In this document: positions 1 to 8,816 of the stretch, in pieces | Numbering within the stretch: the stretch's first letter is position 1 | Layout: every line of letters starts with the position of its first letter | DNA from: Streptomyces canus | GTDB taxonomy: Bacteria; Actinomycetota; Actinomycetes; Streptomycetales; Streptomycetaceae | DNA length: 64,000 nt | Direction: 5' to 3' | Assembly (NCBI RefSeq): GCF_001514145.1 | Contig: NZ_KQ948660.1 | Location: forward strand, 351,658 to 415,657 | Translations under genes and position numbers: made by a program | Notes under the pieces: model-generated | Told to the model about the DNA's origin: nothing | Seen by the model: the letters and a program-made list of their open reading frames with translations, nothing else | Databases searched by the model: none

Positions 1-318
1 GTGTGCGCAGTCGACGATCTCCGTCATCATCCTGGGGCCCTCGGCGAGGTCGACGACGGCGGCGACGTACGGGGTGCGGTCCTTGAAGGGCGGCAGGTCG
101 TTGCGGTGGACGACGGACCAGGTGTGGAGCGTGGCACGGCCGGTGGCCGCGGACCAGGAGACGTCCTCGCTCCAGCAGCGCGGGCAGAACTCACGGGGGT
201 AGTGGTGGACCCGGTCGCACGTCCCGCAGTGCCTGAGCAGCAGGACGCCCCGCGCCGCCGCGTCCCAGTAGGTCCGCGTGAAGGCGTCCGCCTCCGGCAG
301 GTCGTACCTCGCGCCCAT
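1..318 (-). CDS. Zn-ribbon/OB-fold (DUF35) protein, 3' end outside window
   Basis: This reads as 106 codons from an ATG at 318 with no stop before the window edge. A rubredoxin-like zinc ribbon is visible: Cys31-x2-Cys34 and Cys45-x2-Cys48, followed by the start of an OB fold. DUF35 proteins normally partner a thiolase-like or MaoC-like protein in acyl-CoA and steroid side-chain degradation, for example in retro-aldol steps. A thiolase-fold partner would therefore be expected just left of this window. The start codon overlaps the stop of the DoxX gene (TGATG), so the two are translationally coupled and share the operator at 768-786. Confidence 0.85.
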   Translation of the reverse strand, partial: MGARYDLPEADAFTRTYWDAAARGVLLLRHCGTCDRVHHYPREFCPRCWSEDVSWSAATGRATLHTWSVVHRNDLPPFKDRTPYVAAVVDLAEGPRMMTEIVDCAH

Positions 319-764
319 CAGAACCAGCCCAGCGCGGCGTCGAGCGACCACGTCTGCCAGGACATCGCGAACAGGGCCACGAGCGAGATGAGGGCCATCA
401 TCGAGTTCTGCCCCTGCTCGGCCCAGTCGTGGATCATGAGTGTGAAGTAGAGGACGTTCAAAAGCAGGCCGCCGACCAGTGCGAGCGGGGTCAGGAAGCC
501 GAGGATCAGGCCTGCGCCGAGGGCGAGTTCGGCGTACGCGACGACGTACGCCATCGTCCTGGGCCGGGGTGCGACCAGCACGTCGAAGCCGCTGCGGACC
601 GGGGTCCAGCGGTGCTTGGCGGCGATGTCCGCGGCCCACGTGATGCCGCCGCCCTCGAACCACGTCCTCTTGTCCTTGTGCCGCCAGCTCTCCAGCCACC
701 ACAGCCCGAGGCCGATGCGCAGGACGGCCAGCCATTGCGCGCCGGTCAGCCAGATCGTGTCCAT
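318..764 (-). CDS. DoxX-like integral membrane protein
   Basis: A 148-residue protein with hydrophobic segments near residues 10-26, 71-91, 92-110 and 121-137 fits the four-helix DoxX family. These proteins often accompany redox or acyl-CoA catabolic genes, but their biochemical role is unsettled. The ATG at 764 is chosen because the hydrophobic N-terminus begins right after it and the longer reading would run through the operator palindrome at 768-786. With so little leader the transcript may be nearly leaderless. It is the first gene of an operon with the DUF35 gene. Confidence 0.75.
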   Translation of the reverse strand: MDTIWLTGAQWLAVLRIGLGLWWLESWRHKDKRTWFEGGGITWAADIAAKHRWTPVRSGFDVLVAPRPRTMAYVVAYAELALGAGLILGFLTPLALVGGLLLNVLYFTLMIHDWAEQGQNSMMALISLVALFAMSWQTWSLDAALGWF

Positions 765-767
765 AGA

Positions 768-786
768 ATCTGACGGTACGTCAGAT
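768..786. promoter_or_regulatory. Operator palindrome, CTGAC-N5-GTCAG class (site 1)
   Basis: ATCTGACGGTACGTCAGAT is a perfect 8-bp inverted repeat around a 3-bp centre, directly before the DoxX-DUF35 start. It is the best copy of a motif repeated at six other promoter positions in the first 22 kb. Its size and symmetry fit a TetR-family repressor site, which is an inference. Confidence 0.8.
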
Positions 787-939
787 CCCGGACCCCGGGA
801 AGACCGCGGTCGCGGTGAGAATCCTGTGCGTGCGCCGAGAAGCTGTGGGTCCCCCGTGAATCCCCCAGGATTGTTGGCAATTTTGTCGAAGACGTGGCTA
901 CGTTCGTTCTCGCCAGCAAAAACGCCGAGGGAGCCAACC

Positions 940-2595
940 GTGAAGCACAGGGCAATCAAGCGCAGGAACGTCGTCATCGGCATCGGTGCGACGGCGGGGG
1001 CCGCGGCCGTCGGAGGCATCGCCCTGAACGCCAATGCGGCGACCGGCAACGCCTCCAAGAGCAGCGACGGCAGCCTCGTCTTCGACCCCGACGCCTACAC
1101 CAAGCTGACGACGACGGTCACGGACACCGAGGGAACCGAGCACGCGGTCACCTACCACTTCTGGAAGGCGATCACCTACGTCTCCAAGCCGGTCGACACG
1201 ACCTACCAGTCGCTGAACGTCAGCGTGCCCGTCGAGATCGACGGCACGGCGGTCGACGCGAGCAACGCGCCGATCCTGCTCGCCAACTCCGTCGGCGGGT
1301 ACATGCCGTCCTCCGTGGCCGACGCCACCGGCGTCGGAGGCGCGAGCATGGGCGGCGGGGGTGGCGGCGGCGCACCCAGCGGGGCTCCCACCGCGAGCAC
1401 CTCCGCCTCGCCCACCGCGAGCGCCTCCGCCTCGGCGCCGGGTGCCAACGGCGACACCAACGCCACCGGCGGCGCCATGAACACCAACCAGCTCCTGGCC
1501 CTGGCAGCCGGGTACGTCGTCGTCGAGCCCGGCGCCCGCGGTCGTGGACTCAAGAACTCCGCCGGCGAGTACTACGGCAGCGCTCCGGCCGTGATCGTCG
1601 ACCTCAAGGCGGCCGTCCGGTACGTGAGGGCCAACAAGGGGCGCATACCCGGCAACGTCGACCGAATCGTCTCCGCGGGCACCAGCGCGGGAGGTGCCGT
1701 GTCCAGCCTGCTCGGTGCCTCCGGCGACAGCCCGATCTACGCCGAACACCTGAAGGAGATCGGCGCGGCCGACGCCTCCGACGCGATCTTCGCGGTGGGC
1801 GCGTGGTGCCCGATCACCGACCTGGAGCACGCCGACGGCGCCTACGAGTGGAACTGGGGAACCAACGCCCTCAGCACCGGCAAGCAGGCAGACCAGACGG
1901 TCTCCAAGGACCTCCGGTCGCAGTTCGCCGAGTACCAGGCGAAGTTGCGGCTGCGCGGCCTCAAGGGCTCGGGCTTCGGCACCCTGACCGCCCGGAACTA
2001 CGACGAGTACCTGCTCAAGCAGTACATGGAGCCCTCGGCCTCGACCTATCTCGCGGCCCTGTCGGACTCCGACCGTGAGACCTACCTCGCGAAGAACACC
2101 TTCGTCACCTGGGACGGCGAGAAGGCCACCTTCACCTGGGCCGGCTTCCTCACCCATGTGGGCGCCCGCAAGAAGACCGTGCCGGCCTTCGACGCCTTCG
2201 ACCTGTCGGCCGGCGAGAACAACGAGTTCGGCTCGGCCACGACCGCGAACCGCCACTTCACCGCGTACGGCGCCAAGAACGACACCACGGGCCTGGCCGG
2301 CAAGCGCGTCGAGAGCGACATCCCCGAGCTGCTGAACCTGATGAACCCGATGTACCACCTCGTGGAGAAGGTCAACGGCAAGCGCTCCAGGCACTGGTGG
2401 ATCCGCCTCGGCACGAACGACACCGACACCTCGCACGTCATCTCCGCGAACCTCGCCGCCCGCGCCGAGAACCTCGGCGACGAGGTCGACCACCTCTACT
2501 ACTGGGACCAGGGCCACGGCGCCAACACCGACCCCGGCGACTTCATCACCTGGATCGCCAAGGTCACGGGCTACAAGAAGGCCGGCAAGAAGTAG
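940..2595 (+). CDS. Secreted subtype-B tannase-like esterase
   Basis: A 551-residue alpha/beta hydrolase. The nucleophile elbow GTSAGGA places Ser249; Asp496 in the TDTS segment and His526 in DQGHGAN complete a triad spaced as in bacterial subtype-B tannases. Neighbouring motifs (VGGYMP, ENNEFG, LEHADGAYEW) also match that family from memory. The N-terminus (KHRAIKRRNVV then a small-residue hydrophobic stretch ending LNANA-A) is an export signal. Residues about 134-181 are a Gly- then Ala/Ser/Pro/Thr-rich insertion absent from the Lactobacillus enzyme. The GTG at 940 has GAGGGAG upstream. Ester substrate unknown; gallate esters are only one possibility. Confidence 0.75.
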   Translation: MKHRAIKRRNVVIGIGATAGAAAVGGIALNANAATGNASKSSDGSLVFDPDAYTKLTTTVTDTEGTEHAVTYHFWKAITYVSKPVDTTYQSLNVSVPVEIDGTAVDASNAPILLANSVGGYMPSSVADATGVGGASMGGGGGGGAPSGAPTASTSASPTASASASAPGANGDTNATGGAMNTNQLLALAAGYVVVEPGARGRGLKNSAGEYYGSAPAVIVDLKAAVRYVRANKGRIPGNVDRIVSAGTSAGGAVSSLLGASGDSPIYAEHLKEIGAADASDAIFAVGAWCPITDLEHADGAYEWNWGTNALSTGKQADQTVSKDLRSQFAEYQAKLRLRGLKGSGFGTLTARNYDEYLLKQYMEPSASTYLAALSDSDRETYLAKNTFVTWDGEKATFTWAGFLTHVGARKKTVPAFDAFDLSAGENNEFGSATTANRHFTAYGAKNDTTGLAGKRVESDIPELLNLMNPMYHLVEKVNGKRSRHWWIRLGTNDTDTSHVISANLAARAENLGDEVDHLYYWDQGHGANTDPGDFITWIAKVTGYKKAGKK

Positions 2596-2659
2596 CCCCC
2601 TGCCGTAGGACTCCCCGTACCGCGGCTCCGGTTTCCCGTCAGTTTCCGGCCGCCGCACA

Positions 2660-2700
2660 CCACGGCGCCGAGCCCTGCACTCGCGGGCCCGGCGCCGTGG
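2660..2700 (+). terminator. Hairpin downstream of tannase-like gene
   Basis: CCACGGCGCCG and CGGCGCCGTGG form a perfect 11-bp stem with a 19-nt loop, followed by a short pyrimidine run. It begins 64 nt after the stop codon, which fits a streptomycete terminator lacking a long U tract. Confidence 0.6.
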
Positions 2701-2848
2701 CCTTTCTCCCGCGGCTTTTCCGTACGCACACAACCAGGTGACCTACGCCACAGGTCCCACCCACCCCTCCTACAGCCGTGATCGATCCGCAACCAATTCC
2801 CGTCTTGACCGAGACCCATCAACGCGCTGTCTGATTACGCTCGCGCTC

Positions 2849-4042
2849 ATGGCCGACTCCGCACCCGCAGACCGCCCCGACCAGCCCGATCACCCCGTCT
2901 ACGTCGTCGGCGGCGGTCCGGCCGGACTCTCCGTCGCGTACGCGCTGCGCGCCCGGGGCATCCGCGCGGTCGTCCTGGAGAAGTCCGAGCACGTCGGCGC
3001 CTCCTGGCGGCGCCACTACGACCGGCTGCACCTGCACACCACCCGCCGCCTGTCGGCCCTGCCGGGCCTCCCGATGCCCCGCCGCTTCGGCCGCTGGGTG
3101 GCCCGCGACGACGTGGTGCGCTACCTGGAGAAGTACGCCGAGTTCCACGAGCTGGAGACCGTCACCGGCGTCGAGGTCTCCCGCGTCGAGCGCACCCCCG
3201 ACGGCACCGGCTGGCTGCTGCACGCCACCGGCGGCCGCGAGCTGACCGGCGCCGCGGTGGTCGTCGCCACCGGCTACAACCACACCCCGCTGCTGCCGGA
3301 CTGGCCGGGCCGCGACACCTACAAGGGCGAGCTCCGGCACGCCGGCGCGTACCGCAACCCCGAGCCCTACGCCGGCCGTGACGTGCTCGTCGTCGGCGTG
3401 GGCAACACGGGCGCCGAGATCGCCGTGGACCTGGTCGAGGGCGGTGCCTCGCGGGTACGGCTGTCCGTGCGCACCGCCCCGCACATCGTCCGCCGCTCCA
3501 CGGCCGGCTGGGCCGCCCAGTACACGGGTGTCCTGGTACGGCGGCTGCCGGTGGGCCTCGTGGACCGGCTGGCCCGGCCCATGGCGAAGCTCAGCGTGCC
3601 CGACCTGTCGGAGCACGGACTGCCCCGCCCCGACACCGGGCTCTACAGCCGGGTCAAGGAGGGCGCGATCCCGGTCCAGGACGTCGGCCTCATCGACGCG
3701 ATCCGCAAGGGCAAGGTCGAGGTGGTGGCAGCCGTGGAGGGCTTCGAGGACGGCGAGGTGCTGCTCGCCGACGGCACCCGCGTCGGTCCGGACGCGGTGA
3801 TCGCGGCGACCGGGTACGCCCGCTCACTGGAGGGCCTGGTCGGCCATCTCGGCGTCCTCGACGACCACGGCAGACCGGTCGTCAACGGCTCCCGCTGCCC
3901 CGACGGCACCCCAGGGCTGTTCTTCACCGGCTACGCCACTCCCATCAGCGGCACCTTCCGCGAGGTCGCGATCGACGCCGAGAAGATCGCGAAGGCCGTC
4001 GAGAAGGACGGCGCGGGCAGACTCTCGCGGCTTCCCGTCTGA
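2849..4042 (+). CDS. FAD/NAD(P)-dependent monooxygenase (FMO/YUCCA-like)
   Basis: A 397-residue flavoprotein with an FAD Rossmann motif GGGPAG at residues 21-26 and an NAD(P)H motif GVGNTGAE near 183-190. Between them lies YKGELRHAGAY, a variant of the FxGxxxH fingerprint of flavin monooxygenases. Members oxygenate N, S or ketone groups; some plant-type relatives make indole acetic acid. The substrate cannot be read from sequence. The ATG at 2849 is chosen because the flavin fold starts soon after and the upstream in-frame reading is non-homologous. It stands alone, co-directional with the tannase-like and amine oxidase genes. Confidence 0.8.
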   Translation: MADSAPADRPDQPDHPVYVVGGGPAGLSVAYALRARGIRAVVLEKSEHVGASWRRHYDRLHLHTTRRLSALPGLPMPRRFGRWVARDDVVRYLEKYAEFHELETVTGVEVSRVERTPDGTGWLLHATGGRELTGAAVVVATGYNHTPLLPDWPGRDTYKGELRHAGAYRNPEPYAGRDVLVVGVGNTGAEIAVDLVEGGASRVRLSVRTAPHIVRRSTAGWAAQYTGVLVRRLPVGLVDRLARPMAKLSVPDLSEHGLPRPDTGLYSRVKEGAIPVQDVGLIDAIRKGKVEVVAAVEGFEDGEVLLADGTRVGPDAVIAATGYARSLEGLVGHLGVLDDHGRPVVNGSRCPDGTPGLFFTGYATPISGTFREVAIDAEKIAKAVEKDGAGRLSRLPV

Positions 4043-4139
4043 CGTAGAAAACCTCAACTCTCTTCAGTACGACTCCCGTTACTCATGTGCCAGATGTGAC
4101 GGGAGCGTTGTCGTGTGCCACCGTACGGGGCCAGAATGT

Positions 4140-4156
4140 GAACACTTCTCATGTTC
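4140..4156. promoter_or_regulatory. Short inverted repeat before amine oxidase gene
   Basis: GAACA-N7-TGTTC lies 35 bp before the amine oxidase start. It could be an operator for a regulator not seen here. Five-base arms make this weak evidence. Confidence 0.25.
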
Positions 4157-4190
4157 TAGCTCCACACTCTCTCCACTACGGAGGACGCAC

Positions 4191-5696
4191 GTGGCACGCG
4201 AAAGACAGCTCCCCCCGCTCTCCCGGCTCTCCCGGCGCTCCCTGCTCGGCGGTGCCGCCGCGGCGGCCGGCGCCGTCACCCTCACCGGCACCGCCGCCTC
4301 CCCCGCCTCCGCCGCCACCCGTGACGTGGACGTCGCGATCGTCGGCGGCGGTCTCGCCGGGCTCACCGCGGCCCGTGACCTGGTCGCGGGCGGAAAGACC
4401 GTCGCCGTACTGGAGGCCCGTGACCGGGTCGGCGGCCGGGTCCTCAACCTGCCCCTGGCGGGCGGCGGTGTCACCGAGGGCGGCGGCGAGTTCATCGGCC
4501 CCACCCAGGACCGCATCAAGGCCCTCGCGGACTCGCTCGGGGTGGGGACCTTCGCCACCTACAACACCGGCAAGAACCTGCTCTACAAGGACGGCAAGAA
4601 GACCCCCTACGCAACCGACGGCCTCCTCGGCTCGGTCCCGCCGATCGACGCGGCCGGTCTCGCCAACGCGGCGATCGTCCAGGCCTCCCTCGACGACATG
4701 GCCAAGACGATCCCGCTCGACGCGCCCTGGACCGCGGCCAAGGCCGAGGAGTGGGACCGGCAGACCTTCGAGACCTGGCTGCGCGCCAACGCCGTGATCC
4801 CGTCGGCCAAGTTCCTCCTGGACGTGGCCTGCACGTCGATCTTCTCGGCCGAGCCCCGTGAACTCTCCCTCCTGTTCGTCCTCTTCTACATCGCCGCCGC
4901 CGGCAACGAGACCACTCCCGGCACCCTGGAACGCCTCACCGAGACCGCGGGCGGCGCCCAGGAACTGCGCTTCGTCGGCGGCTCCCAGCTGGTGCCGATC
5001 AAGCTCGCCGCCACCCTGGGCGAGCGGGTGGTGCTGAACGCCCCGGTGCGCACGATCGCCAAGTCCGGCTCGAAGTACGTCGTCACGGCCGACGGGGTCA
5101 CCGTCACGGCCAAGCGGGTCGTCGTCGCCGTACCGCCACCGCTCGCGGCCCGCATCACCTACGACCCGCTGCTGCCCGCCGCCCGCGACCAGCTCACCCA
5201 GCGCCTCCCGATGGCCTCGGTCGGCAAGGCGATCGCGATCTACGACACCCCCTTCTGGCGGGCGGACGGCCTCAACGGCCAGGTCGTCAGCGACACCGGC
5301 GTGATCAGCTCGACCTTCGACAACTCCCCGCCCGACGCCTCCTACGGCGCCCTGATGGGCTTCATCGAGGCCGACGAGGCCCGCAAGTACGACGCGGCGA
5401 GCGAGGCGGAGGTCAAGGCGGCCGTCCTCAAGGACTACGTGACGTACTTCGGCTCGAAAGCGGCCTCCCCCACCTCCTTCGTCCTGCAACGCTGGAACAA
5501 CGAGGCCTACACCCGCGGCGGCCCCGTCTCCATCGGCGCGCCCGGAGTGCTCACCCAGTACGGACCCGCCCTGCGCGCCCCCGTCGGCGGCATCCACTGG
5601 GCCGGTACCGAGACGTCCCTGCACTGGATGGGCTTCATGGACGGTGCGGTGCGGTCGGGCGAGCGGGTGGCCGAGGAGGTTCTCGCGGTCCTGTAG
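4191..5696 (+). CDS. Tat-exported flavin monoamine oxidase family protein
   Basis: A 501-residue flavin amine oxidase. The N-terminus carries a twin-arginine signal (Arg15-Arg16-Ser-Leu-Leu) with an Ala-x-Ala cleavage site at 39-41, so the protein is probably exported folded with FAD. The dinucleotide motif GGGLAG follows at 52-57, and the C-terminal GGIHWAGTE...HWMG segment is the flavin-contacting signature. The cysteine that covalently binds FAD in human MAO is not present at that point. The GTG at 4191 is preceded by GGAGGA. Likely reaction: oxidative deamination of an extracellular amine. Confidence 0.8.
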   Translation: MARERQLPPLSRLSRRSLLGGAAAAAGAVTLTGTAASPASAATRDVDVAIVGGGLAGLTAARDLVAGGKTVAVLEARDRVGGRVLNLPLAGGGVTEGGGEFIGPTQDRIKALADSLGVGTFATYNTGKNLLYKDGKKTPYATDGLLGSVPPIDAAGLANAAIVQASLDDMAKTIPLDAPWTAAKAEEWDRQTFETWLRANAVIPSAKFLLDVACTSIFSAEPRELSLLFVLFYIAAAGNETTPGTLERLTETAGGAQELRFVGGSQLVPIKLAATLGERVVLNAPVRTIAKSGSKYVVTADGVTVTAKRVVVAVPPPLAARITYDPLLPAARDQLTQRLPMASVGKAIAIYDTPFWRADGLNGQVVSDTGVISSTFDNSPPDASYGALMGFIEADEARKYDAASEAEVKAAVLKDYVTYFGSKAASPTSFVLQRWNNEAYTRGGPVSIGAPGVLTQYGPALRAPVGGIHWAGTETSLHWMGFMDGAVRSGERVAEEVLAVL

Positions 5697-5728
5697 TCGG
5701 CGCATCAACTTTGCGTGCACGCCCGTTC

Positions 5729-5767
5729 CTGACATCCCGTCAGTTCTGTAATCTGACACAGCGTCAG
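5729..5767. promoter_or_regulatory. Tandem operators, CTGAC-N5-GTCAG class (sites 2 and 3)
   Basis: Two copies lie head to tail at 5729-5743 (spacer ATCCC) and 5753-5767 (spacer ACAGC). Their centres are 24 bp apart, and the second ends 34 bp before the start of the acyl-CoA ligase gene. Paired sites suggest cooperative binding or tighter repression of this operon. Confidence 0.75.
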
Positions 5768-5801
5768 TTAATTCAGCTGTCACACAGGAGCGGGCGGACC
5801 G

Positions 5802-8027
5802 ATGCTTGGATCAACCCACGGCACCCTCACCACCGACTCCCGCCGGGCCCGGGTCGTCGCGTGCGGCGAGCAACCCGGGCCCGCCGTCCACGGCCGGCCC
5901 GCCGAGGTCGACGATCTCGACGTCGGCGGCCGTCCGCTGTATGCCGACGTCCCCGATCTGGACCGCTTCTTCCGGCCGGAGTCGGTCGCCGTGATCGGCG
6001 CTTCGGACGCCGAGGGCCGGCCGAACACCGGTGTCACCCGGCAGTTGATCGACTGGGCGGGCCGGGTGGGAGCCCGGCTGCACCCGGTGCATCCAAGCCG
6101 CCCGTCGGTCTTCGGCATCCCCTGCGTGGCAGCCGTCGCCGACCTGCCCGAGCAGGTCGATCTCGCCGTCCTGCTGGTCGCGGAGCCTCTTCCGCTGATC
6201 GGGCAACTGGCCGAGGCCAAGGTGAAGTTCGCGGTCGTCTTCGCCTCCGGCTTCGCGGAGACCGGCGAGGAGGGGGCGGTGGCGCAGGAGCGTCTCGCCG
6301 CCGCCGTGGCGGATTCCGGGATGCGGCTGCTGGGGCCCAACACCAACCTGAACGCCTTCTCGTCGTTCCGCGAGGACCTCGAGGGGCCAGGGATCGCCCT
6401 CATCACCCAGTCCGGCCACCAGGGCCGCCCGGTCTTCGCCCTCCAGGAACTGGGCATCCGCCTCACCCACTGGGCCCCCACCGGCAACGAGGCCGATCTG
6501 GAGAGTGCCGACTTCCTCTCCTACTTCGCCGAACGCCCCGAGGTCGGCGCCGTCGCCTGCTACCTGGAGGGCCTCAAGGACGGCCGCTCCTTCCTGCTCG
6601 CCGCCGACCGGGCCGCCCGCCGCAAGGTGCCGGTGGTCGCGGTCAAGGTCGGCCGCACCGAGACCGGCGCCCGCACGGCCGCCTCCCACACCGGCAAACT
6701 CACCGGCGCCGACACGGTGGTGGACGCCGCGATGCGGCAGTACGGCGTGATCCGCGTCGACGGGCTCGACGAACTCCAGGACACCGCGGCCCTGTTGGCC
6801 CGCGCGAGGCCGCCACGCGCCGAAGGGGTCGTCGTCTACTCGATCTCGGGCGGCACGGGCGCGCACTTCGCCGACCTGGCGACGGAGGCGGGGCTCAAGC
6901 TCCCTGCCCTCTCGGCGGCGAAGCAGACCGAACTGCACCAGTGGATACCGGAGTTCCTGAATGTGGCGAACCCCGTCGACAACGGCGGGCACCCGGTCGG
7001 CGACTGGCGCGGCCGGAAGATCATCGACGCGATCCTCGCGGACCCGTCGGTCGGGGTCCTGATCTGCCCGGTCACCGGGCCCTTCCCTCCGCTGAGCGAC
7101 CGGCTGGTGCAGGACCTGGTGGAGGCGGCCGAACAGACCGACAAGCTGGTCTGCGTGGTGTGGGGTTCGCCCGTCGGCACCGAGCCGGCCTACCGCGAGG
7201 TCCTGCTCGGCTCCTCCCGGGTGGCCACCTTCCGCACGGTCGGCAACTGCATCACCGCGGTCCGCGCCTACCTCGACCACCACCGCTTCGTCAGCGGCTA
7301 CCGCTCCCCCTTCGACGAGGCCCCGCGCTCCCCCTCGCCGTCCTTCCGCAAGGCGCAGGCCCTGATGCGCCCGGGCCAGCAGCTGAGCGAGCACGCGGCG
7401 AAGCAACTGCTGCGGGCGTACGGGATACGGGTGCCGCGCGAGCAGCTGGTGACGAGCGCGGCGGCTGCCGTCCGCGCGGCGGGCCTGGTGGGCTACCCGG
7501 TCGTGATGAAGGCGTCCGGCGCGAAGATCGCCCACAAGACCGAGCTGGGCCTGGTGAAGATCGGCCTGACCTCGGCCAGCCAGGTCCGGGACGCCTACCG
7601 CGAGTTGACCGACATCGCCCGCTACGAGGACGTCACGCTGGACGGCGTCCTGGTCTGCCAGATGGTGGAGCGGGGCGTAGAGATGGTCGTCGGGGCCGCG
7701 CACGACGAGCTGTTCGGGCCGACGGTGACGGTCGGGCTCGGCGGGGTGCTGGTCGAGGTGCTGCGGGACACGGCCGTGCGCGTGCCGCCCTTCGGTGAGG
7801 AGCAGGCCCGGGACATGGTGGACGACCTGCGCGGGCGGGCCCTTCTCGACGGGGTCCGGGGGCGGCCGCCCGCGGATCTCGACGCCCTCGTGGAGGTCGT
7901 GCTGCGCGTGCAGCGCATGGCCCTGGAGCTGGGGGACGAAGTGGCGGAGCTCGACATCAACCCGCTGATGGTGCTGCCCCGGGGGCAGGGGGCGGTGGCG
8001 CTCGACGCGTTGGTGGTGTGCCGGTGA
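5802..8027 (+). CDS. Acyl-CoA synthetase, NDP-forming (fused alpha-beta)
   Basis: A 741-residue protein of the acetate-CoA ligase (ADP-forming)/PatZ superfamily. Domains in order: CoA-binding Rossmann domain (about residues 48-180), succinyl-CoA ligase-like domain (about 185-480), and C-terminal ATP-grasp (about 520-741, with VVMKASG near its start). SHTGKL contains His296, at the position of the phosphorylated histidine of succinyl-CoA synthetase alpha. It should activate an organic acid to its CoA thioester. GGAG precedes the ATG. It is coupled to an enoyl-CoA hydratase gene and controlled by two operators. Confidence 0.85.
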   Translation: MLGSTHGTLTTDSRRARVVACGEQPGPAVHGRPAEVDDLDVGGRPLYADVPDLDRFFRPESVAVIGASDAEGRPNTGVTRQLIDWAGRVGARLHPVHPSRPSVFGIPCVAAVADLPEQVDLAVLLVAEPLPLIGQLAEAKVKFAVVFASGFAETGEEGAVAQERLAAAVADSGMRLLGPNTNLNAFSSFREDLEGPGIALITQSGHQGRPVFALQELGIRLTHWAPTGNEADLESADFLSYFAERPEVGAVACYLEGLKDGRSFLLAADRAARRKVPVVAVKVGRTETGARTAASHTGKLTGADTVVDAAMRQYGVIRVDGLDELQDTAALLARARPPRAEGVVVYSISGGTGAHFADLATEAGLKLPALSAAKQTELHQWIPEFLNVANPVDNGGHPVGDWRGRKIIDAILADPSVGVLICPVTGPFPPLSDRLVQDLVEAAEQTDKLVCVVWGSPVGTEPAYREVLLGSSRVATFRTVGNCITAVRAYLDHHRFVSGYRSPFDEAPRSPSPSFRKAQALMRPGQQLSEHAAKQLLRAYGIRVPREQLVTSAAAAVRAAGLVGYPVVMKASGAKIAHKTELGLVKIGLTSASQVRDAYRELTDIARYEDVTLDGVLVCQMVERGVEMVVGAAHDELFGPTVTVGLGGVLVEVLRDTAVRVPPFGEEQARDMVDDLRGRALLDGVRGRPPADLDALVEVVLRVQRMALELGDEVAELDINPLMVLPRGQGAVALDALVVCR

Positions 8028-8812
8028 CCGAAGTGAGCGAGGTGCGGCACACCGTCGACGGCCAGGTCTCGTACCTCACCCTCGACAGGCCCGAGGTGCT
8101 CAACGCCCTCACGCCCGGCCAACGCGACCGGATCATCGAGCTGTTGGCGAGTGCGTCGGCCGACCCGGACATCCGGGCGGTGGTCCTCACCGGTACGGGA
8201 CGCGGCTTCTGCGCGGGCGCGGACCTGCGCGGCGCACCCGCGGCCACGGCCCCCGGTGACGTCGCCCGTACGATCCGCCTCGGCGCCCAGCGGCTGATCG
8301 CGGCCGTCCTCGACTGCGAGAAGCCGGTCGTCGCGGCGGTGAACGGCACCGCCGCCGGAATCGGCGCGCATCTCGCCTTCGCCTGCGACCTGGTCCTGGC
8401 CGCCGAGTCGGCGAAGTTCATCGAGGTCTTCGTCCGCCGGGGCCTGGTCCCCGACGGCGGCGGCGCCTATCTCCTGCCCCGTCTGATCGGCCCTCGGCGC
8501 GCCAAGGAGCTGATGTTCTTCGGTGACGCGCTCGGCGCGGCCGACGCCGAGCGCCTGGGCCTGGTCAACCGGGTCGTCCCGGACGCGGAGCTGGACAAGA
8601 CGGCCCGTGAGTGGGCCACCCGCCTGGCCACCGGCCCGACCCGCGCCCTCGCCCTGACCAAGCAGCTCGTGAACGCCTCCCTGGACACCGACCGCTCCAC
8701 CGCCTTCGCCGCGGAGGCCGCCGCCCAGGAGATCAACATGACGACGACAGACGCGAAGGAGGGCGTGGCGAGCTTCGTGGAACGCAGGAGCCCGGAGTAC
8801 CGGGGGCGTTGA
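8024..8812 (+). CDS. Enoyl-CoA hydratase/isomerase family protein
   Basis: A 262-residue crotonase-fold protein with the oxyanion-hole segment GFCAGADLRG and the second segment NGTAAGIGAHLAFACDL. The GTG at 8024 overlaps the ligase stop as GTGA, which favours it over the in-frame GTG two codons earlier. Crotonases hydrate, isomerise or hydrolyse acyl-CoA thioesters; coupling to a CoA ligase suggests it acts downstream of that enzyme. It ends 4 bp from the convergent membrane-protein gene, with no room for a terminator. Confidence 0.85.
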   Translation: MTEVSEVRHTVDGQVSYLTLDRPEVLNALTPGQRDRIIELLASASADPDIRAVVLTGTGRGFCAGADLRGAPAATAPGDVARTIRLGAQRLIAAVLDCEKPVVAAVNGTAAGIGAHLAFACDLVLAAESAKFIEVFVRRGLVPDGGGAYLLPRLIGPRRAKELMFFGDALGAADAERLGLVNRVVPDAELDKTAREWATRLATGPTRALALTKQLVNASLDTDRSTAFAAEAAAQEINMTTTDAKEGVASFVERRSPEYRGR

Positions 8813-8816
8813 GGGC

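Noticed and set aside
768..786. Assignment of the CTGAC-N5-GTCAG sites to KstR or KstR2
   Set aside because: The recalled KstR and KstR2 consensus sequences have different half-sites, and no kstR-like gene is in the window.
898..2733. Very long stop-free frame opposite the tannase-like gene (611 codons, minus strand)
   Set aside because: It mirrors a well-supported gene, has no recognisable domain, and such antisense frames are expected in DNA of this GC content.
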